A DNA stretch of 64,000 nucleotides from Puniceibacterium sp. IMCC21224 (GCF_001038505.1 NZ_LDPY01000001.1:992001-1056000), one strand, 5' to 3'; positions 53,092-61,752 are shown, numbered from the stretch's first letter. The notes: generated from the sequence alone by a model not told the origin. Program-made: numbers and translations.

Positions 53092-53421
53092 ATGGCATCA
53101 GATGTAAAACCCCGGGTCAAAGTACCCAAAAGCGCCGCCGCGGGTGAGGTCATCACCATCAAGACGCTTATCAGCCACACGATGGAATCTGGTCAGCGCA
53201 AAGATGGTGACGGCAATGTTATTCCGCGGTCGATCATCAATCGCTTTACCTGCGATTTCAACGGTGAGAACGTGATTGACGTGACGCTTGAACCCGCGAT
53301 ATCGACCAACCCGTATTTCGAATTCCAGGCGACGGTTCCCGAAGCAGGCGAATTTGCCTTTACCTGGTACGACGACGACGGCTCGGTCTACGAAGACAAG
53401 AAATCGATCACGATCGGCTGA
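53092..53421 (+). CDS. soxZ: Thiosulfate oxidation carrier complex protein SoxZ
   Basis: 109 residues, partner of SoxY. It has no leader of its own and is co-exported with Tat-borne SoxY. Typical segments are PRVKVPKSAAAGEVITIKTL, SHTMESGQRKDGDGNVIPR and FTWYDDDGSVYEDKKSITIG. GGGAGAAGAG ribosome-binding site upstream. Length and order X-Y-Z-A match Paracoccus-type clusters. Confidence 0.96.
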   Translation: MASDVKPRVKVPKSAAAGEVITIKTLISHTMESGQRKDGDGNVIPRSIINRFTCDFNGENVIDVTLEPAISTNPYFEFQATVPEAGEFAFTWYDDDGSVYEDKKSITIG

Positions 53422-53461
53422 ACGGTACCGTTTCAGTGCCGTTTCTGGGAGGAACAGGATT

Positions 53462-54316
53462 ATGAAGAGATTGTCAGCGATCACCGGCGCGGTCGGGGTG
53501 CTTATGGCCTCGGTCACGTTTTCCGTCGCGGATCCGGCGGACGACACGCTGGAGTTGAACGAAGAGATACCGATGGTGACGCGCACCGCAGCACCACCGC
53601 ATCTGGCCGATACATTCGACGAGGTGTTGTCGGGCTGGCTGTTCCGCGGGGTCGAAACGCGGGTCATGCAGGCCGACGATTTCGACAATCCCGGCATGAT
53701 CTTTGTCGAAAATGCCGAAGAGGACTGGAACACCGTCGATGGTTCCGAGGGCAAGTCATGCGCCAGCTGTCACGGTGCATCCACCGAGATGGCAGCGGTG
53801 CGTCCGACCTATCCCAAGTGGAACGAGGCTGCGGGCGAAGTGCGCACGTTGGAGATGCAGATCAACGATTGCCGCACCACCCGCATGGGGGCCGAGGCAT
53901 GGAAATACACTGGTGGTGATATGGTCGACATGACCGCGCTGCTGTCGTCTGTGGCGCGTGGCCATCCGGTTAACGTCGCCATCGACGGCCCGGCGCAATC
54001 CACGTGGGAGGCGGGCAAGGAGTTGTACTACACCCGCACCGGCCAGCTCGAATTGTCCTGTGCAAATTGCCACGAGGATAATTTCGGCAACATGATCCGT
54101 GCTGACCATCTGAGTCAGGGTCAGATCAACGGTTTCCCGACCTACCGGCTAAAGAATACCAAGCTGAACGCCGTGCAAGACCGCTTCAAGGGCTGTATTC
54201 GTGACACCCGCGCCGAGACGTTCAACCCCGGCAGCCCGGAATTTGTCGCGCTTGAGCTGTATGTCGCCTCGCGCGGCAACGGACTGAGCGTCGAGGGTCC
54301 GTCGATCCGCAACTGA
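53462..54316 (+). CDS. soxA: L-cysteine S-thiosulfotransferase subunit SoxA (diheme)
   Basis: 284 residues, catalytic half of SoxAX. ATG 53462 follows GGAGGAACAGG; upstream in-frame codons lie in soxZ. Signal peptide 1-23. Two heme motifs CASCH (100-104) and CANCH (200-204) make it the diheme type. C245 in FKGCIRDTRAE is the cysteine persulfide heme ligand required for catalysis. It is followed by a terminator, so soxXYZA is a unit separate from soxB. Confidence 0.96.
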   Translation: MKRLSAITGAVGVLMASVTFSVADPADDTLELNEEIPMVTRTAAPPHLADTFDEVLSGWLFRGVETRVMQADDFDNPGMIFVENAEEDWNTVDGSEGKSCASCHGASTEMAAVRPTYPKWNEAAGEVRTLEMQINDCRTTRMGAEAWKYTGGDMVDMTALLSSVARGHPVNVAIDGPAQSTWEAGKELYYTRTGQLELSCANCHEDNFGNMIRADHLSQGQINGFPTYRLKNTKLNAVQDRFKGCIRDTRAETFNPGSPEFVALELYVASRGNGLSVEGPSIRN

Positions 54317-54324
54317 CAAGATGC

Positions 54325-54364
54325 AAAAGGCCCCCGCCGCGCGACGGTGAGGGGCCTTTTTCTA
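54325..54364 (+). terminator. Rho-independent terminator after soxA
   Basis: AAAAGGCCCC (54325-54334) pairs with GGGGCCTTTT (54351-54360), followed by more T. It splits the sox genes into separately controlled units. Confidence 0.88.
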
Positions 54365-54373
54365 CTTCAATTC

Positions 54374-54389
54374 ATTCAATAATTCGAAT
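54374..54389. promoter_or_regulatory. SoxR-type operator before soxB (ATTC-N8-GAAT)
   Basis: ATTCAATAATTCGAAT lies 25 bp upstream of the soxB ATG, between it and the soxA terminator. A second ATTC four bases further left makes an alternative wider dyad. Confidence 0.72.
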
Positions 54390-54414
54390 GTATGTGTGAT
54401 ATAGAGGTGCCAAA

Positions 54415-56118
54415 ATGATCTCTCGGCGTGATTTCCTTCAGACCAGCATGGCGACCGCCGCGCTTTATGGCGGTTCGGGCTTTGGCAACTGGTCACGGCT
54501 CGCGGCGCAACAAAGTCTGACACAGGATCAGTTGTTGCAGTTCGATACCTTTGGCAACGTATCGCTGATCCACATCACTGATATCCATGCGCAGATGAAA
54601 CCGCTGTATTTTCGCGAACCGTCGGTCAATATTGGCGTGGGCGCGAACCGGGGGCAGGTGCCGCATCTGACTGGCGAAGATTTTCGCAAGCTATACGGCA
54701 TCGACGACGGCAGCCCGTCGGCCTATGCGCTGACCCATGACGATTTCAGCGCGCTGGCACGCAGCTATGGCCGCGTCGGGGGACTTGATCGTGTCGCCAC
54801 GGTCGTCAACCAGATCCGCGCTGATCGGCCTGACGCGCTGCTGCTGGATGGCGGAGACACCTGGCACGGCAGCTATACCTGCTACCACACGCAGGGGCAG
54901 GATATGGTCAACGTGATGAATGCGTTAAAGCCTGATGCGATGACCTTTCACTGGGAGTTCACGCTGGGAAGCGACCGGGTGGCCGAAATTGTGCAGGGCT
55001 TGCCGTTTGATGCGCTGGGCCAGAACATCTTTGACGCCGAATGGGACGAACCGGCCGAGCTGTTCCCGCCCTATAGTTTCTATGAAACTGGCGGGGTCAA
55101 AGTGGCGGTGATCGGTCAGGCGTTCCCATATATGCCGATTGCCAACCCCGGCTGGCTGTTCCCGGAATATTCCTTTGGTATCCGTGACGAGCACATGCAG
55201 CAGATGGTGGATGAGGTTCGTGCCCAAGGGGCTGAACTTGTGGTCTGCCTGTCACACAACGGTTTTGACGTCGACAAGCAGATGGCGGGGATAGTGAGCG
55301 GCATTGACGTAATCCTGTCGGGCCACACCCATGACGCGCTGCCAGAACCGGTGCTGGTGGGTGAAACGATCATCGTGGCATCTGGATCGAACGGCAAATT
55401 CGTGAGCCGCGTTGATCTGGATGTGCAGAATGGCCGGATGATGGGATTCCGTCACAAGCTGATCCCGATCCTGTCCGACGTGATCGCGCCCGACCCGGCA
55501 TTGACCGCGCTGATTGATGAACAGCGTGCGCCCTATATCGCCGAGCTGAGCGAAGTGATCGGCACCACCGCCGACGACACGCTGCTGTACCGGCGCGGTA
55601 ATTTCAACGGCACCTGGGACGATCTGATCTGCGACGCGCTGTTGTCGGAACGCGAGGCCGATATCGCCCTGTCGCCGGGTGTACGCTGGGGGCCGTCGAT
55701 CCTGCCCGGTCAGGATATCACCCGCGAGGATATATTCAACGTCACCTCGATGACATATGGCCAGGCCTATCGTACGGAAATGACGGGCGAATTCCTGCAT
55801 GTTGTGCTCGAGGATGTGGCCGACAATCTGTTCAACCCCGATCCCTATTACCAGCAGGGTGGCGATATGGTGCGCACGGGCGGTCTGGGCTACCGCATCG
55901 ACGTAACCAAGCCGCAGGGCAGCCGTATCACCGAGATGACGTTGCTGCGCACGGGTGAGGTGATTGATCCGACCAAGTCCTATGTCGTGGCCGGCTGGGC
56001 CAGCGTCAATGAGGGGACCGAGGGTCCGCAAATCTGGGATGTGGTCGAAGACCATATTCGAAAACTTGGCACAGTGACCTTGGACCAAAACACCAGCGTC
56101 GAAGTGATCGGCGCCTGA
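54415..56118 (+). CDS. soxB: Thiosulfohydrolase SoxB
   Basis: 567 residues, dimanganese enzyme of the 5'-nucleotidase superfamily that releases sulfate from SoxY-bound thiosulfate. Tat leader MISRRDFLQTSMATAALYGG. Metal-site motifs: IHITDIHAQMKPLYF (D56, H58), LLDGGDTWHGSYTCYHTQGQ, CLSHNGFDVDKQ, and SGHTHDALPEP. The C-terminal domain contains GVRWGPSILPGQDITREDIF then TSMTYGQAYRTEMTG. It has its own upstream operator and promoter region. Confidence 0.97.
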   Translation: MISRRDFLQTSMATAALYGGSGFGNWSRLAAQQSLTQDQLLQFDTFGNVSLIHITDIHAQMKPLYFREPSVNIGVGANRGQVPHLTGEDFRKLYGIDDGSPSAYALTHDDFSALARSYGRVGGLDRVATVVNQIRADRPDALLLDGGDTWHGSYTCYHTQGQDMVNVMNALKPDAMTFHWEFTLGSDRVAEIVQGLPFDALGQNIFDAEWDEPAELFPPYSFYETGGVKVAVIGQAFPYMPIANPGWLFPEYSFGIRDEHMQQMVDEVRAQGAELVVCLSHNGFDVDKQMAGIVSGIDVILSGHTHDALPEPVLVGETIIVASGSNGKFVSRVDLDVQNGRMMGFRHKLIPILSDVIAPDPALTALIDEQRAPYIAELSEVIGTTADDTLLYRRGNFNGTWDDLICDALLSEREADIALSPGVRWGPSILPGQDITREDIFNVTSMTYGQAYRTEMTGEFLHVVLEDVADNLFNPDPYYQQGGDMVRTGGLGYRIDVTKPQGSRITEMTLLRTGEVIDPTKSYVVAGWASVNEGTEGPQIWDVVEDHIRKLGTVTLDQNTSVEVIGA

Positions 56119-56172
56119 CACCGGACTGACGGCGGGCGCTGGGTGGCCTCGTCGTTTTTTAGGGGCTTATTT

Positions 56173-56188
56173 ATTCACATAGTCGAAT
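56173..56188. promoter_or_regulatory. SoxR-type operator before soxC (ATTC-N8-GAAT)
   Basis: ATTCACATAGTCGAAT ends 24 bp before the soxC ATG at 56213, in the 94-bp gap after soxB. Confidence 0.72.
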
Positions 56189-56212
56189 GTTATGATGCGA
56201 AAGGAGGCAAAG

Positions 56213-57481
56213 ATGAGCCAGGATAGCAACAGCGGCACCTCGCGCCGGGCATTCCTGAAGGGAACGTTGGCCGCCGGTGGGACCATCGCGGGCGCGGGCA
56301 TTGCGCAGGCCGCCGATCCCGATCCACTGATCACGCAGGTGCAACCGTGGGCGCAGGGCTTTGGCGACGGTGTGGATGCGACGCCCTACGGCATGCCCAT
56401 CGAGTTCGAGGGCGATGTGATCCGTCGCAATGTCGAGTGGCTGACGGCGGATACGATCTCTTCGATCAACTTTACACCGATCCACGCGCTGGATGGGACG
56501 ATTACACCGCAGGGCTGCGCGTTTGAGAGACACCATTCTGGCGCAATCGAGCTGCGCAAGGATGACTACCGCCTGATGATCAACGGTCTCGTCGACCGTC
56601 CGTTGGTGTTCACCTATGCCGATCTTGAGCGGCTCCCGCGCGAAAATCAGGTCTATTTCTGTGAATGCGCCGCCAATTCGGGCATGGAATGGGCCGGGGC
56701 GCAACTGAACGGTGCGCAGTTCACCCACGGCATGATCCACAATATGGAATATACCGGCGTGCCGCTACGGACCTTGTTGCAAGAGGCGGGGTACGACACT
56801 TCGGCCAAATGGGTCTATGTCGAAGGGGCGGATGCGTCGTCAAACGGGCGGTCGATCCCGATCGAGAAGGCGCTGGATGACATTTTGGTCGCGTTCAAGG
56901 CCAATGGCGAGGCGCTGCGCAAGGAACATGGGTATCCCGTCCGCCTCGTCGTGCCGGGATGGGAGGGCAACCTGTGGATCAAGTGGCTGCGCCGGATCGA
57001 AGTCACCGACACCCCGGTAGAGAGCCGCGAAGAAACGTCGAAGTACACCGACACCATGGCAGATGGCACCAGCCGCAAATTCACCTGGGCGATGGATGCC
57101 AAATCGGTTGTGACCTCACCCAGCCCGCAGGCGCCGATCCGGCATGGTGTCGGGCCCTTGGTCATCACCGGGCTGGCGTGGTCCGGGCGCGGTGCGATCA
57201 CCCGGGTGGATGTGTCCCGCGATGGTGGCAAAACATGGGAAACAGCCCGCCTGGCCAAACCAGGGGAAAAGATGGCTCTGACGCGGTTCTACCTCGACAC
57301 CGACTGGGACGGCCAAGAGATGTTCCTGCAATCGCGGGCCATGGATGACACCGGCTATGTCCAGCCAACCAAAACCCAGTTGCGCGGCGTGCGCGGGTTG
57401 AATTCGATCTACCACAACAACGGGATCCAGACATGGTGGGTCCGCACCAATGGGGAGGCTGAAAATGTCGAGGTTTCCTGA
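56213..57481 (+). CDS. soxC: Sulfane dehydrogenase molybdenum subunit SoxC
   Basis: 422 residues, sulfite-oxidase fold, oxidises the sulfane sulfur on SoxY together with SoxD. ATG 56213 is chosen because AAGGAGG at 56201-56207 fits it, not ATG 56192. Tat signal TSRRAFLKGTLAAGG. The Mo ligand region is VYFCECAANSGMEW, with C152 the likely Mo thiolate. A C-terminal dimerisation domain follows (ITGLAWSGRGAITRVDVSRD). The stop overlaps soxD by 17 bp. Confidence 0.96.
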   Translation: MSQDSNSGTSRRAFLKGTLAAGGTIAGAGIAQAADPDPLITQVQPWAQGFGDGVDATPYGMPIEFEGDVIRRNVEWLTADTISSINFTPIHALDGTITPQGCAFERHHSGAIELRKDDYRLMINGLVDRPLVFTYADLERLPRENQVYFCECAANSGMEWAGAQLNGAQFTHGMIHNMEYTGVPLRTLLQEAGYDTSAKWVYVEGADASSNGRSIPIEKALDDILVAFKANGEALRKEHGYPVRLVVPGWEGNLWIKWLRRIEVTDTPVESREETSKYTDTMADGTSRKFTWAMDAKSVVTSPSPQAPIRHGVGPLVITGLAWSGRGAITRVDVSRDGGKTWETARLAKPGEKMALTRFYLDTDWDGQEMFLQSRAMDDTGYVQPTKTQLRGVRGLNSIYHNNGIQTWWVRTNGEAENVEVS

Positions 57482-58475
57482 AACCTGTGCCGTGATTGCG
57501 GCGCTGCTGTGTAGCGGGTCTGCTATGGCGCAAACCTATGGTCTGGGGCGCGCGGCTCTGCCCGAGGAGATTGCCGCATGGGATCATGATATCCGCCCCG
57601 ACGGCACCGGCCTGCCGGTGGGATCAGGTGACGCCCTGACCGGAGAGCCGATCTTTGCCGAGAAATGCGCCGCCTGCCATGGCGATTTTGCCGAAGGGAT
57701 CGGCAACTGGCCCAAGCTGGCCGGTGGCGCAAAAACGCTGGATCATGACGATCCGCTGAAAACGGTCGGGTCTTACTGGCCATATGTGTCGACCGCCGTG
57801 GATTACGTCAAACGGTCGATGCCTTTCGGTGATGCCGGCACGCTGAGCGACGACGAGGTCTATGCGCTGGTCGCCTATATCCTCTATTCCAATTTCCTGA
57901 TCGAGGATGACTTTGTTCTGTCGAACGACACCGTGGATCAGGTCGAGATGCCCAATGCCAACGGGTTCTTTATGGATGACCGGGTTGCGGTGGAACATGC
58001 GCTTTGGGTGGGTGAACCCTGCATGACCGGGTGCAAAGACACGGTTGCGGTGACGATGCGCGCGCGTGTTCTGGACGTGACGCCAGACCAGGTTGCCCCG
58101 ACGCCCGAGGTCGCCACCAATGCAGACGCTGCTGAGGACGCGGCACCGACACCAGACCCCGCAGTGATCGCAGAGGGTGAAAAGTTGTTTCGCAAATGCA
58201 AGGCGTGCCATCAACTGGGCGAAGGCGCCAAGAACCGTGTGGGGCCGGTCCTGACCGGTATTGTGGGACAGCCGGCCGGAGCGGTGGACGGGTTCAAATA
58301 TTCCAAACCGATGATCGACGCTGCATCCGACGGGCTGGTCTGGACCGAGGATCAGCTGGCGGCGTTTCTGGCCAATCCGCGAAAATTCCTCAAAGGCACC
58401 AAGATGTCATTTGCCGGATTGAAATCCGAGGCTGATATCGCCGCCCTGGCGGCCTATTTAAACAGCGTTGACTGA
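57465..58475 (+). CDS. soxD: Sulfane dehydrogenase diheme cytochrome SoxD
   Basis: 336 residues, electron acceptor of SoxC. It starts at ATG 57465, after GGGGAGG inside soxC. Signal peptide 1-23 (ending GSAMAQ). Two heme motifs: CAACH in the N-terminal domain and CKACH in the C-terminal class I cytochrome c domain (QLGEGAKNRVGPVLTGIVGQ, then GTKMSFAGLKSE with the methionine ligand). An Ala/Pro/Asp-rich linker joins them. Presence of soxCD predicts full oxidation of thiosulfate to sulfate without sulfur globules. Confidence 0.95.
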   Translation: MSRFPETCAVIAALLCSGSAMAQTYGLGRAALPEEIAAWDHDIRPDGTGLPVGSGDALTGEPIFAEKCAACHGDFAEGIGNWPKLAGGAKTLDHDDPLKTVGSYWPYVSTAVDYVKRSMPFGDAGTLSDDEVYALVAYILYSNFLIEDDFVLSNDTVDQVEMPNANGFFMDDRVAVEHALWVGEPCMTGCKDTVAVTMRARVLDVTPDQVAPTPEVATNADAAEDAAPTPDPAVIAEGEKLFRKCKACHQLGEGAKNRVGPVLTGIVGQPAGAVDGFKYSKPMIDAASDGLVWTEDQLAAFLANPRKFLKGTKMSFAGLKSEADIAALAAYLNSVD

Positions 58476-58527
58476 TAGTTCGCCGCTCGGTGGCCCCGGC
58501 AGTGGCGGGGGGCGCCGTGAAGTTCGG

Positions 58528-59457
58528 TCAGAGGTCGGCGACAAAGCGGTAGGTGCTGTCGCGCCGCTCGACCCGGCCGATACCCCCCTGGGTCAGATGA
58601 AAGCCAATCAATGGCGTCTGCTCATGCGCAAGCTGGTCCAGTAGCGCCACCCGTGTGATCGCCGCCTGCGCCTGATTCTGATCCGACCCGGTGGGCCAGT
58701 CTGGCCGCTCAAACGCGACGTGATGGTTGCCGATGCTGTCGCCAACGATCATCGCCGCGTCAGTGCCGGATCGGATTTCGAATGCCATGTGACCGGGCGT
58801 GTGGCCATAGGTGGCGCGTGCTGCAACGCCGGGCAGGATCTCGTCCCCGTCGTCAAACAGGGTGATTGCATCTTCGATCATCGCCAGTCGGCGCTGTGAT
58901 CCAACTGCGACGGCAACGCGTTCCGCACCAATGGTGTCGACCGTCTGTGGATCCATCCAATAGGCCCATTCCGTGCGACCGATCTTGTAGGTGGCATTGG
59001 GAAACAGCGGATCATCAAAATCATCCAGCAGCCCCCAAAGGTGATCAGGATGGGCATGGGTAAAGACAATATCGGTGATGTCGTCAGGATTTAGGTCCAG
59101 CGCCGCCAGCGTGTCGACCAGACGCCCCGCGCCGGGGTCAAAATGCGGACCGGAACCAACGTCAAACAGCACGGTGCGTGGACCATCCCGCATCAGGGTC
59201 ACGTTGCAAGGCGGGGTCAGGATATCGGTTGGCAGATTGTAGCGCGCGATAATCTCGGCCAGAGGTTGCTGTGGCATTGGGTCAAAAAAGAACCCTGTCG
59301 GCAGCGACAGAAACCCGTCGCTCACGGTGCTTAGCTCGATTGAGCCAAGGTTCAGGCTATTGGCCGCGACGGCGTGGGATGGCGACAGGCTGACGGCTGC
59401 GACCCCGGCGGCGCAGGCGCTGCCAGTGGCAATAAAGCGACGGCGGGTCAGGGTCAT
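58528..59457 (-). CDS. Tat-exported metallo-beta-lactamase fold hydrolase (SoxH-like)
   Basis: 309 residues from ATG 59457 (AGGA eight bases upstream). Tat leader LTRRRFIATGSACAAGVAAV. Zinc-site motif THAHPDHLWG (HxHxDH), with further ligands in YGHTPGHMAFE and VGDSIGNHH. It is placed like SoxH of Paracoccus, at the end of the sox locus but on the opposite strand, convergent with soxD. An ATTC-N8-GAAT operator stands 19 bp upstream, tying it to the sox regulon. Substrate unknown; a thiol or sulfur-ester hydrolase is the usual guess. Confidence 0.85.
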   Translation of the reverse strand: MTLTRRRFIATGSACAAGVAAVSLSPSHAVAANSLNLGSIELSTVSDGFLSLPTGFFFDPMPQQPLAEIIARYNLPTDILTPPCNVTLMRDGPRTVLFDVGSGPHFDPGAGRLVDTLAALDLNPDDITDIVFTHAHPDHLWGLLDDFDDPLFPNATYKIGRTEWAYWMDPQTVDTIGAERVAVAVGSQRRLAMIEDAITLFDDGDEILPGVAARATYGHTPGHMAFEIRSGTDAAMIVGDSIGNHHVAFERPDWPTGSDQNQAQAAITRVALLDQLAHEQTPLIGFHLTQGGIGRVERRDSTYRFVADL

Positions 59458-59475
59458 ACTGCGCGTCCTATAATA

Positions 59476-59491
59476 ATTCATGCCTTTGAAT
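59476..59491. promoter_or_regulatory. SoxR-type operator before the metallo-beta-lactamase gene
   Basis: ATTCATGCCTTTGAAT, perfect ATTC-N8-GAAT, directly upstream of the gene starting at 59457. Confidence 0.72.
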
Positions 59492-59535
59492 ATGACCAAA
59501 TTCCAGCAGTTGGCAAGGTTTGTGTCCGGCCGGGA

Positions 59536-60720
59536 TCATGCGCTGCGGATCGGCTCTGCCATCTGGCGCATTATGTCCAGAAACAGCCGTTGCGCCCGCG
59601 TCGGCAGCCAGCTTTTGCGCGTTGTCAGGCCGATGGCCCGTCCGCTCCAAGCGGCATCCACATCGAGCCGAATCAGCAAGCCGCGCGCAATCTCGGCCTT
59701 GGCTTGCTGGCCCGAGACGCAGCCCAGAAAATTCCCCAGCGATAGCGTCTCACGCATCAACAGGATGGATCCGGATTCGATGGTGCTGGCAGGGGGCTCA
59801 CCGCAGGCATCGCCAAAGAACGCGTCGAACTGGGCGCGCAGCGGCGCGTCCGCGCGTGGTACAATCCAAGGGTAGCCGGTCAATTCCTTGGGGCCCAGCC
59901 CGCGGAGCGCCGCCAGCGGGTGTCCGGGGCGGCTGACAATTGCCAGTCGGTCGTCGAACAGCGGTTCCTGCCGCACGTCGCCGATCGGGGCGGGGTAGCG
60001 CAACGCACCGACGATCACGTCAATTTCTCCGCGGCGCAACCCGGCCAACAGGCTGTCGTAAGGCCCATCGAATACCTTAATCGGCAGGGTCGGGCGCTGC
60101 TCGCGAAACGCCGCCAGCGACTGCGGCAGCAACACCGAGCGCGAAAGTGGCAGTGCGCCAACCACGATCCGACCGCCCTCGCGGCCTGCATGTTCGGCCA
60201 GATCCGCCTCGGCCTGATCAAGCTCGGAAAACGCCAGCCGCGCGGCATGGGCCAGCGTGTTGGCGACCGGCGTCGGGATCAGCCCCTGCACGGCGCGACG
60301 AAACAGCGTGCGCCCGGTTTCGGTTTCCAATTGCGTCACCGCCCGATGCACCGTCGGCTGAGCCAGACCAAGACGGCGCGCGGCCAGGGTAAAATTCTCG
60401 GCCTCGCATACCGCAATCAATGCCCGCAACTGCGCTGTCGTAACCGTCAGCGGCAGGCGTGGCGAAAGATCGGCCAGTTTTGGGTCCAATAGCGAAAAGG
60501 CGCGCCGCACACGATCCGCGAACACATCCCCCCGGTCTGTCAGGAAAAACCCGCGCCGCGTGCGCTCGAACAATCGCCCGCCTGCCTGCGCTTCGATCCG
60601 GGCCAGTGCCTGCGTCACTGCAGGCTGGGTGACGTTGCAACGCGCTGACGCAAGCGTGACTGAGCCAAGTTCGGCCACTGCCAGAAAACAACGAAGATGC
60701 CGCAGGTTACGCGCAATCAT
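59536..60720 (-). CDS. LysR-type regulator with two tandem helix-turn-helix domains (GalR-like)
   Basis: 394 residues, about 90 longer than a standard LysR protein. Two complete DNA-binding domains are readable in series. The first (6-65) is LRHLRCFLAVAELGSVTLAS then TQPAVTQALARIEAQAGGRL. The second (96-155) is AQLRALIAVCEAENFTLAAR then AQPTVHRAVTQLETETGRTL. The effector domain runs from about 184 (RIVVGALPLSRSVLLPQ). I recall gallate-pathway regulators of similar length, fitting the divergent galB-like gene. It starts at ATG 60720; no strong ribosome-binding site. Confidence 0.88.
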   Translation of the reverse strand: MIARNLRHLRCFLAVAELGSVTLASARCNVTQPAVTQALARIEAQAGGRLFERTRRGFFLTDRGDVFADRVRRAFSLLDPKLADLSPRLPLTVTTAQLRALIAVCEAENFTLAARRLGLAQPTVHRAVTQLETETGRTLFRRAVQGLIPTPVANTLAHAARLAFSELDQAEADLAEHAGREGGRIVVGALPLSRSVLLPQSLAAFREQRPTLPIKVFDGPYDSLLAGLRRGEIDVIVGALRYPAPIGDVRQEPLFDDRLAIVSRPGHPLAALRGLGPKELTGYPWIVPRADAPLRAQFDAFFGDACGEPPASTIESGSILLMRETLSLGNFLGCVSGQQAKAEIARGLLIRLDVDAAWSGRAIGLTTRKSWLPTRAQRLFLDIMRQMAEPIRSA

Positions 60721-60900
60721 GCGACAGACGTTAGTAGGACAGCAGATGCCATCCACACCGTTTTGCCATCTGGCGCAACGCTATCAGATCCAGCGCGCCC
60801 CTCTCTGCGCTTCGCGCTGACAGCGGTATTGGTTGCGTATGGCATGGTGCGGCCTCTACAGGAAACCCCGTTCACAGGGTATTACGTTTCACCAGCCGGT

Positions 60901-60920
60901 ATAGCCATAACTTATGCTAT
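60901..60920. promoter_or_regulatory. Candidate LysR-type operator upstream of the galB-like gene
   Basis: ATAGCCATAACTTATGCTAT is a nearly perfect dyad (ATAG-C-CATAA and TTATG-CTAT with one bulged base) in the 276-bp divergent region, 77 bp before the galB-like ATG. Confidence 0.5.
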
Positions 60921-60996
60921 TGCACGGGCTTTAAAATTGAACTCTGCTGAATCCCTGTGCAGAGTTTGCACGAGCTTTCGTTCAGGGGAGAAACCG

Positions 60997-61731
60997 ATGC
61001 CAGCCACCAAATCCGCACTTGTCGTTTCGGCACATGCTGCGGATTTTGTCTGGCGTTGCGGCGGCGCCATCGCGCTCCATGCCGAGCTGGGCTATCAGGT
61101 TACAGTGTTGTGCTTGTCGTTTGGCGAACGCGGAGAAAGCGCGAAACTGTGGAAGCAAGACGGCATGACCCTTGATCGGGTCAAGGATGTGCGCCGCAAA
61201 GAGGCGGAAAATGCCGCAAAGGCTTTGAGTGTTCACGACCTGATCAGCCTTGATCTGGGGGACTATCCGCTCGACTTCACGCGCGAGAACAAGATGAAGA
61301 TCGTTGACGTGATCCGTAAGGCGCAGCCAGCCTTTATGTTCAGTCATTCGAAATACGACCCCTACAATACCGATCACATGAACACGACGCAGGCGGTGTT
61401 GGAATGCCGGATGATCGCGCAAGCCTGGGGCCACAATCCGGGCGAAGAAGTGCTGGGCGCGCCGCAGCTCTATCTGTTTGAGCCGCACCAGACTGAACAG
61501 ATGGGCTGGAAGCCGGACACGTTCCTCGACATCACTCCGGTCTGGGCGAAGAAACGCGACGCTGTTGAGTGTATGCAGGGTCAGGAGCATCTATGGGAGT
61601 ACTATACGCGGGTCGCTGAACAGCGCGCGAACCATTTCAAGCGAAATTCAGGGGGCCAGTCCGGTGGGCGCGATTGTAAATATGCCGAAGGGTATGAATC
61701 TATCTTTCCGCGCACGGTCGATGAGCTTTAG
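60997..61731 (+). CDS. galB: 4-oxalomesaconate hydratase-like PIG-L family protein (GalB-like)
   Basis: 244 residues, PIG-L/LmbE metal-dependent fold. The metal motif is SAHAADFVWRCGGA (H13, D16, replacing the common AHPDD), with a further site in HSKYDPYNTDHMNTT. CLSFGERGESAKLW and FEPHQTEQMGWKPDTFLDIT match what I recall of GalB, which hydrates 4-oxalomesaconate to 4-carboxy-4-hydroxy-2-oxoadipate. A RraA-like aldolase, the next enzyme of that path, ends the cluster. It starts at ATG 60997 after GGGGAG. A sugar or thiol-adduct deacetylase remains a less likely reading. Confidence 0.82.
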   Translation: MPATKSALVVSAHAADFVWRCGGAIALHAELGYQVTVLCLSFGERGESAKLWKQDGMTLDRVKDVRRKEAENAAKALSVHDLISLDLGDYPLDFTRENKMKIVDVIRKAQPAFMFSHSKYDPYNTDHMNTTQAVLECRMIAQAWGHNPGEEVLGAPQLYLFEPHQTEQMGWKPDTFLDITPVWAKKRDAVECMQGQEHLWEYYTRVAEQRANHFKRNSGGQSGGRDCKYAEGYESIFPRTVDEL

Positions 61732-61752
61732 GGCGGCAAACGACGGCATGGG

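Noticed and set aside
53288..53461. Upstream extension of SoxA into soxZ
   Set aside because: ATG 53462 has a good ribosome-binding site and begins a normal signal peptide.
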